Assembly (NCBI GenBank): GCA_958427155.1
Contig: CAUABB010000035.1
Span: 1 to 10,864 of the forward strand
Direction: 5' to 3'
Origin: an uncultured Oscillospiraceae bacterium
GTDB taxonomy: Bacteria > Bacillota > Clostridia > Oscillospirales > Ruminococcaceae
DNA length: 10,864 bases
Part shown: positions 6,378-10,864 of the stretch, one piece after another
Layout: every line of letters starts with the position of its first letter
Position numbering within the stretch: position 1 is the stretch's first letter
The notes under the pieces: generated by a model
Told to the model about the DNA's origin: nothing
Database searches by the model: none
What the model saw: the letters and a program-made list of their open reading frames with translations, nothing else
Program-made: the position numbers and the translations under genes

Positions 6378-7031
6378 ATGGATTACATCCTTAAAATTTT
6401 ACCGCCTATGTTGGATGGAGTGGCGGTTGCTACTTCGCTTTTTGCAATCGTTATTATTCTTTCTCTTCCATTGGGGTTTGGGATCACCATGCTTGCGCGG
6501 TGTCGTTTTAAACCGATCGCTTGGTTGGCGCGTGCGTTTATCTATGTAATCCGTGGAACACCGCTCCTTTTGCAGCTCTTTTTTGTTTATTTCTGTTTGC
6601 CGATGATTTCGCCCTCACTTGCTCTTGACCGTTTTCCGGCGGCTTGTGTGGGATTTGTGTTAAACTATGCGGCTTACTTTGCAGAAATTTTTCGTGGTGG
6701 ACTTCTCGCTATCGATAAAGGACAGTATGAAGCCTCTCAGGTCCTTGGCCTTTCTCGGCCTCAAACCTTTTTCCGGGTAGTCATTCCTCAGATGCTCCGG
6801 GTATCGTTGCCTGCTCTTTCGAACGAGTCGGTAACGTTGGTAAAGGATACGTCTCTTCTTTATGCTGTTTCGGTTCCGGAAATTCTTCACGCTGCTCAGA
6901 ATGCGGTCAACCGTGATGTCAATTTGACTCCTTTTTTTATCGCGGCGGTGATTTACTTATTAATGAATACGATTCTTACGTTTTTGTTTAGGTATCTTGA
7001 GAAAAAATTCGACTTTGAGAAGGGGATGTAG
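6378..7031 (+). CDS. Amino acid ABC transporter permease (HisM/GlnP type)
   Basis: This 217-residue inner-membrane protein forms the channel part of a polar amino acid importer. Hydrophobic segments can be seen at about 13-40, 48-76, 86-104, 130-148 (weaker) and 185-206. The family motif RGTPLLLQ is at 59-66. The cytoplasmic coupling loop reads YEASQVLGLSRPQTFFRVVIPQ (117-138), with Glu118, Gly124 and Pro137 in the usual places of the EAA motif that docks on the ATPase. Length is normal for the family. The ATG at 6378 has GGGAGG at 6362-6367, a slightly long spacing of 10 bases. The ATPase gene starts 3 bases after its stop, so the two are surely co-transcribed. Because only one permease gene is present, it would act as a homodimer. 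Confidence 0.92.
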   Translation: MDYILKILPPMLDGVAVATSLFAIVIILSLPLGFGITMLARCRFKPIAWLARAFIYVIRGTPLLLQLFFVYFCLPMISPSLALDRFPAACVGFVLNYAAYFAEIFRGGLLAIDKGQYEASQVLGLSRPQTFFRVVIPQMLRVSLPALSNESVTLVKDTSLLYAVSVPEILHAAQNAVNRDVNLTPFFIAAVIYLLMNTILTFLFRYLEKKFDFEKGM

Positions 7032-7034
7032 CGG

Positions 7035-7778
7035 ATGGCTTTTATCGAAATCAATGGCCTAAAAAAGTCGTTCGGAAAACTGGAAGTTTTAAAAGATGTC
7101 TCCTTTACTGTTGAAAAAGGCGATGTCGTTGCAGTCATTGGTTCTTCTGGTTCAGGAAAAAGTACAATGCTCCGGTGTATTATTAATCTGGAAACTGTAG
7201 ATGGAGGAGACATTGTTATTGAAGGCGGCAGTCTTGTGAAAAATGGAAAATATCCTCCCAAAAAAGAAGTAAAACAAATTACTTCAAAAATGGGAATGGT
7301 GTTCCAGCAGTTTAACCTGTTTCCTCATTTAAATGTCCGAAAAAATTTAGAAATGCCGGTCCGGCTTTCAAAACGTGAGGAAAAGGCCCAGATTTCCACT
7401 CAATGTGAAGAAATGCTTAAAAAAGTAGGCCTTCTTGATAAGATTGATTCCTATCCCTCTCAGCTTTCGGGTGGGCAGAAGCAGCGGGTAGCAATTGCGC
7501 GTGCCTTGATGCTTAACCCTGATATTATGCTGTTTGATGAGCCGACTTCCGCTCTGGATCCTGAACTGACAGGGGAGGTTCTCGCTGTCATGAAAAAACT
7601 TGCGGAAGAGCATATGACGATGATTGTAGTAACACACGAAATGGCTTTCGCACGTGAGGTAGCAAATAAAGTAATTTTTATGGATGGCGGAAAAATTTTG
7701 GAGGCCGGCACGCCGGACGAAATTTTTAATCATCCCAAATTTCCTCGTACTGCGGAATTTTTAAGAAGCGCGTTATGA
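7035..7778 (+). CDS. Amino acid ABC transporter ATP-binding protein (GlnQ/HisP type)
   Basis: This is a 247-residue ATPase with every motif present. Walker A is GSSGSGKST (36-44), the Q-loop is VFQQFNLFPHL (89-99), the signature is LSGGQKQR (144-151), Walker B is DIMLFDEP (163-170), the D-loop is SALD (172-175), and the H-loop is His201. The FNLFPHL stretch after the Q-loop is characteristic of the polar amino acid subfamily. It energises import through the permease encoded just upstream, with the lipoprotein at 5356-6150 the likely substrate donor. Its ribosome site, AAGGGG at 7020-7025, lies within the last permease codons. Its stop overlaps the start of the radical SAM gene. A small insert at about 70-80 (NGKYPPKKEVK) is usual variation in this loop. 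Confidence 0.95.
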   Translation: MAFIEINGLKKSFGKLEVLKDVSFTVEKGDVVAVIGSSGSGKSTMLRCIINLETVDGGDIVIEGGSLVKNGKYPPKKEVKQITSKMGMVFQQFNLFPHLNVRKNLEMPVRLSKREEKAQISTQCEEMLKKVGLLDKIDSYPSQLSGGQKQRVAIARALMLNPDIMLFDEPTSALDPELTGEVLAVMKKLAEEHMTMIVVTHEMAFAREVANKVIFMDGGKILEAGTPDEIFNHPKFPRTAEFLRSAL

Positions 7779-8749
7779 TAAAAAACCCGTTTTTATACAC
7801 AAATGACAATAAGCGCTATCATACTTTTGACTACGAAATGAAGCGGTTATTTGAGGGAAAGGTCGTCAAAATTCCGTTGGATGCCGGAATGACTTGCCCC
7901 AATCTTGATGGAACCAAGGGGTGGGGTGGCTGTACCTATTGTGGTAACAGAGGCGCGGGAGACTTTGTTGGAACAGGTGAAACGCTTACAGAACAATTTG
8001 AAGACGGAAAGAAAAGAATTCTTTCAAAATGGCCTTCCTCGCAATATATTGTATATTTTCAGGCGCATAGCAATACATATGCGCCTGTTTCACGTCTGCG
8101 TACGCTTTTTGAAGCAGCTCTTCGACTGCCTAAGGTGGTAGGGCTTTGCATTGCTACACGAGCAGACCTTCTTCCACCAGAGGTTATAGCGCTTTTGGGA
8201 GAATTTGACCAGCGCACTTTTTTAACGGTGGAACTCGGCCTTCAAACTGTCCATGATAGGACGGCAGAGCGGATTAACCGCTGTCACAGTTATACAGAAT
8301 TTCTGACAGGATACAGGGCGCTGCAAGAAAAGGGGATCCGGACGGTGGTTCATTTAATTAATAGCCTCCCCGGTGAGACAAAAGAAATGATGCTTGAAAC
8401 TGCCCAAAAAACAGCAGCCCTTTTGCCGTGGGGGATAAAGCTTCATATGCTGCACATTCTAAAAGGGACCAAGCTTGCAGAAGAATATGAACAGGGACCT
8501 TTTGAATTGCTGGAACTCCAGGAATATGCTTCGCTAGTCTGTGAGCAACTTGAGTTGTTTTCTCCCAAAACGGTGGTGGAACGAGTAACGGGTGATGGGC
8601 CGAAAGGACAGGTAATTGCTCCACTTTGGACCTTTCGGAAACGAGAAGTGCTGGCGGCGATTGATAAGGAATTTGTCCGCCGGGAAAGTTTTCAGGGTAT
8701 CCATTGTGTTTTGGAGGATGAGCAGCTTGAACTGCCGGAAATTGTGTGA
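7775..8749 (+). CDS. Radical SAM protein of the TIGR01212/YhcC-YtqA family
   Basis: This is a 324-residue protein. RYHTFDYEMKRLF (14-26) and VKIPLDAGMTCPNLDGT (31-47) precede the cluster cysteines Cys41, Cys53 and Cys56 (WGGCTYCGNRG). This C-X11-C-X2-C spacing is how the YhcC family holds its [4Fe-4S] cluster, unlike the common CX3CX2C. IVYFQAHSNTYAP (78-90), IATRADLLPPEV (126-137) and ELGLQTVHDRTAERINR (153-169) follow the family's barrel pattern. From memory, B. subtilis YtqA has been tied to wobble-uridine tRNA modification; otherwise the chemistry is unsettled. The methyltransferase often found next to ytqA is not here. The ATG overlaps the ATPase stop as ATGA and has only a weak ribosome site, so translation is probably coupled. 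Whether the link to the importer is functional is unknown. Confidence 0.9.
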   Translation: MIKNPFLYTNDNKRYHTFDYEMKRLFEGKVVKIPLDAGMTCPNLDGTKGWGGCTYCGNRGAGDFVGTGETLTEQFEDGKKRILSKWPSSQYIVYFQAHSNTYAPVSRLRTLFEAALRLPKVVGLCIATRADLLPPEVIALLGEFDQRTFLTVELGLQTVHDRTAERINRCHSYTEFLTGYRALQEKGIRTVVHLINSLPGETKEMMLETAQKTAALLPWGIKLHMLHILKGTKLAEEYEQGPFELLELQEYASLVCEQLELFSPKTVVERVTGDGPKGQVIAPLWTFRKREVLAAIDKEFVRRESFQGIHCVLEDEQLELPEIV

Positions 8750-8755
8750 TAGAAT

Positions 8756-8784
8756 TTGAACCGGTAGCCGAAAAATGTCTTAAT
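8756..8784 (+). promoter_or_regulatory. Weak candidate promoter before murD
   Basis: TTGAAC (8756-8761) and CTTAAT (8779-8784) are 17 bases apart, each matching consensus at four of six positions. No terminator hairpin is visible between the radical SAM gene and murD, so read-through from the upstream operon is equally possible. Confidence 0.25.
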
Positions 8785-8909
8785 ATTTATGGGAAATTCA
8801 TAGATTGAAAGAGAAGTTTTTTGGGAGAGTCTGACAGAGCCATTGCTATCCGTTGTGGAAAAAGATGGCGTGGGTTATCCAATTTAATGATAGTTGGGGG
8901 CGTTTTATC

Positions 8910-10298
8910 GTGACAAGAACGGAACGTTTTTTTGCGGAGATGAAAACCAAAAAGGTGGTTTTTATCGGGGCGGGTGTCAGTCATAGAGAATTGATTGAAT
9001 TGTTTCGCCGGAAAGGGATTGATGTGACCCTTTGCGACAAACGGGATGCCTGTGCGTTAGGGGATGTTTATGACGAACTTGAACAGATAGGGGTTAAATT
9101 CTGCCTTGGGGAAGGATATTTGGATGGGATTTTTGAGGGCGATGTCATTTTCCGTACTCCAGGCATGTATTATTATTCTCCTGCTCTCGCAAAAGCCAGG
9201 GAACTTCAAAAGGTGGTCACTTCAGAGATGGAGGTCTTTTTTGATCTTTGCCCCTGTAAAATATACGCTGTTACCGGTTCAGACGGAAAGACAACAACCA
9301 CTACCCTGATCAGCGAGTTGCTGAAAGCGGAGGGGAAAAAGGTTTGGCTTGGAGGGAATATTGGGAAGGCGCTGCTGCCCCAGATTGAGGAAATTGATGA
9401 AGACGATGCGGCAGTGGTAGAGCTTTCCAGCTTCCAGCTGATTTCGATGCGGAAGTCTCCAGACGTTGCGGTAATCACCAATGTGGCGCCCAATCATCTT
9501 GACGTTCACAAGGATATGGAGGAATATATTGACGCGAAAAAGAATCTGATCCTGCATCAAAACGCTTTTTCTAAAACGGTACTCAATGCCGATAATGAAA
9601 TTACCCATGGAATGGAAAAGCTGGTCCGCGGTTCTCTCAACTGGTTTTCCCGTAAGATCATTCCTCAGAACGGCGCTTATCTGGCTGAGGACGGCAGCAT
9701 AAATCTTGTGAGAAACGGAGAGGTTTCTCGACTGATGCAGAAGGATCAGATCCGCCTGCCGGGGATTCACAATGTAGAAAATTATCTGGCTGCTATCAGC
9801 GCAACGGCAGGAGAAATCTCCGTGGAAAATATTGTCCATGTTGCTGAAACTTTCGGCGGTGTGGAGCACCGAATTGAGTTTGTGCGGATGCTCGACGGTG
9901 TAAAGTATTATAACGATTCGATTGCCACCAGTCCAACCCGGACGATTGCCGGGCTCAATTCTTTTGACCAGAAGTTGATTGTCCTCGCGGGCGGTTATGA
10001 CAAAAAAATTCCTTTCGAGCCGCTTGCTCCGGTATTAATTGAGCGCGCAAAGGTGTTGATTTTGATGGGTGTGACCGCTCTTAAAATCAAAGCGGCGGTT
10101 ACAAGTTGCGAGGGCTTTGATCCAAATGAATTGGAAATTATAGAGGTTCCTTCCATGGAGGAGGCGGTGCAGGCAGCTCGCAGAGTTGCCAAACCGGGGG
10201 ATATTGTCACTCTTTCGCCCGCCTGTGCGAGTTTTGATATGTATCCGAATTTTGAGGCAAGAGGAATTCATTATAAAAATTTGGTTAACGCTCTTTGA
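8910..10298 (+). CDS. murD: UDP-N-acetylmuramoyl-L-alanine--D-glutamate ligase MurD
   Basis: This cytoplasmic ligase adds D-glutamate to UDP-MurNAc-L-Ala using ATP, in peptidoglycan precursor synthesis. Numbered from the GTG at 8910 (462 residues), the N-terminal Rossmann domain has VVFIGAGVSHREL (16-28), the central domain has the ATP loop VTGSDGKTTT (121-130), ELSSFQL (171-177) and NVAPNHLDVH (191-200), and Lys210 in IDAKKNL is the probable carbamylated lysine. HNVENYLAA (287-295), GVEHRIEF (317-324), DSIATSPTRT (336-345), GGYDK (361-365) and LSPACASFD (435-443) complete the Mur pattern. I chose GTG because length and N-terminus then fit the family and GGGGG lies at 8896-8900. A TTG at 8853 or an ATG at 8865 would add 19 or 15 residues without a better ribosome site. 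It lies apart from other mur genes, which is not rare in Clostridia. Confidence 0.93.
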   Translation: MTRTERFFAEMKTKKVVFIGAGVSHRELIELFRRKGIDVTLCDKRDACALGDVYDELEQIGVKFCLGEGYLDGIFEGDVIFRTPGMYYYSPALAKARELQKVVTSEMEVFFDLCPCKIYAVTGSDGKTTTTTLISELLKAEGKKVWLGGNIGKALLPQIEEIDEDDAAVVELSSFQLISMRKSPDVAVITNVAPNHLDVHKDMEEYIDAKKNLILHQNAFSKTVLNADNEITHGMEKLVRGSLNWFSRKIIPQNGAYLAEDGSINLVRNGEVSRLMQKDQIRLPGIHNVENYLAAISATAGEISVENIVHVAETFGGVEHRIEFVRMLDGVKYYNDSIATSPTRTIAGLNSFDQKLIVLAGGYDKKIPFEPLAPVLIERAKVLILMGVTALKIKAAVTSCEGFDPNELEIIEVPSMEEAVQAARRVAKPGDIVTLSPACASFDMYPNFEARGIHYKNLVNAL

Positions 10299-10315
10299 TA
10301 AAGGACGGAGAAAAA

Positions 10316-10864
10316 ATGGAATTAACAGAGTTACTGAAACAGCTATCGCAGAGCCGAGGCGTTTCCGGACAGGAAAATTCTGCCGCTGAAACGGCTAGCG
10401 CATGGCTTAAAAAGTATGCGGATAATGTTTCGGTTGATGCGATGGGAAGCGTTTCTGCCGTGATCAGGCAGGGAAGTCCAATGATCTTGCTCGACGCGCA
10501 CCTTGATGAGATCGGTTTGATTGTTACCTATTTGGGAAAGGGAGGCTTTTTAAAAGCCGGAGCAGTGGGTGGAGTAGACCGCCGTCTGTTAATCGCTCAA
10601 GAGGTTTTGATTTTGTCAGAGGAGCCGGTGGAGGGCGTGATTGCGTCTAAGCCGCCTCATCTGCTTAGCGCAGAAGAAGAAAAGAAGGTTCCGAAACTGG
10701 ATGACCTTTGGATTGACACGGGGTTGTCTGAGCAAGAGCTCAAAAAACGGGTAAAACCCGGCGACCGGATAATTTTAAAGGCTGGATTTCACCAGCTTTT
10801 GAACGGAAGAATCTGCTCAAAGGCGTTGGATGATCGAGCGGGTGTTGCGGCGGTTCTTTATGCG
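10316..10864 (+). CDS. M42-family metallo-aminopeptidase (C-terminus cut by window edge)
   Basis: From the ATG at 10316, 183 codons run to the window end without a stop. The protein resembles M42 peptidases (PepA/FrvX/YsdC, the tetrahedral aminopeptidases, sometimes mislabelled endoglucanases), which trim short peptides in the cytoplasm using two metal ions. AHLDEIGLIV (61-70) supplies His62 as a metal ligand and Asp64 next to it as the catalytic-site aspartate. SKALDDRAG (168-176) contains the bridging metal aspartate. VEGVIASKPPHLL (105-117) matches the family's small beta domain. The rest of the metal site and the catalytic glutamates should lie beyond the window, in the missing half of an approximately 330-350-residue protein. 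GGAG at 10307-10310 is five bases from the ATG, and the gap from murD is 17 bases, so the two are likely co-transcribed. Confidence 0.9.
   Translation, partial: MELTELLKQLSQSRGVSGQENSAAETASAWLKKYADNVSVDAMGSVSAVIRQGSPMILLDAHLDEIGLIVTYLGKGGFLKAGAVGGVDRRLLIAQEVLILSEEPVEGVIASKPPHLLSAEEEKKVPKLDDLWIDTGLSEQELKKRVKPGDRIILKAGFHQLLNGRICSKALDDRAGVAAVLYA

Noticed and set aside
9279..9869. 196-codon minus-strand frame inside murD
   Set aside because: It is antisense to conserved MurD motifs and shows no protein family features.
1..10864. Search for CRISPR arrays, insertion sequences, toxin-antitoxin pairs, tRNAs, riboswitches and defence genes
   Set aside because: No regularly spaced repeats, transposase motifs, terminal inverted repeats, cloverleaf-like sequences or long structured leaders were seen by eye on either strand.

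Overview
The window looks like ordinary chromosome from a Gram-positive Clostridia-type (Bacillota) bacterium, plausibly in the Oscillospirales/Ruminococcaceae. Reasons: moderate-to-low GC, purine-rich Shine-Dalgarno sites, TTG and GTG starts, TG-extended -10 promoters, hairpin terminators with T-tracts, and a lipoprotein-type solute-binding protein. The taxonomic guess rests on gene content and style only. I see no rRNA, tRNA, CRISPR array, insertion sequence, prophage or defence gene.

Layout. (1) 1-913, minus strand: the N-terminal two thirds of an FAD-dependent oxidoreductase related to glycerol-3-phosphate dehydrogenase, cut by the window edge. It is divergent from (2) 1072-1797, a histidine-phosphatase-superfamily enzyme, which ends at a shared bidirectional terminator. 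(3) 1924-2844, minus strand: a regulator with an N-terminal ArsR-like winged helix and a large C-terminal domain. It is divergent, across a 420-base AT-rich spacer, from (4) 3265-5199, a GH127-type beta-L-arabinofuranosidase with all its zinc/cysteine active-site residues. The promoter of the glycosidase carries a 7-bp inverted repeat around its -10 box, a good operator candidate. (5) 5356-6150, 6378-7031 and 7035-7778: a polar amino acid ABC importer (lipoprotein binding protein, permease, ATPase), with a strong terminator between the binding protein and the permease. (6) 7775-8749: a YhcC/TIGR01212-like radical SAM protein, overlapping the ATPase gene by ATGA. (7) 8910-10298: MurD, for peptidoglycan precursor synthesis. 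(8) 10316 to the end: the N-terminal part of an M42-type metallo-aminopeptidase, 17 bases after MurD.

How the parts fit. The regulator and the glycosidase probably form a small sugar-responsive unit: the glycosidase has no signal peptide and should act in the cytoplasm on imported beta-L-arabinofuranosyl oligosaccharides, but no sugar transporter is in view. The importer genes, the radical SAM gene, murD and the peptidase gene all read in one direction with no clear terminator after 6217, so they may be partly co-transcribed. That grouping looks like housekeeping rather than one pathway.

The most interesting part is the regulator/glycosidase pair with its putative operator. I did not find convincing evidence of a wholly new system; the rest consists of recognisable families.
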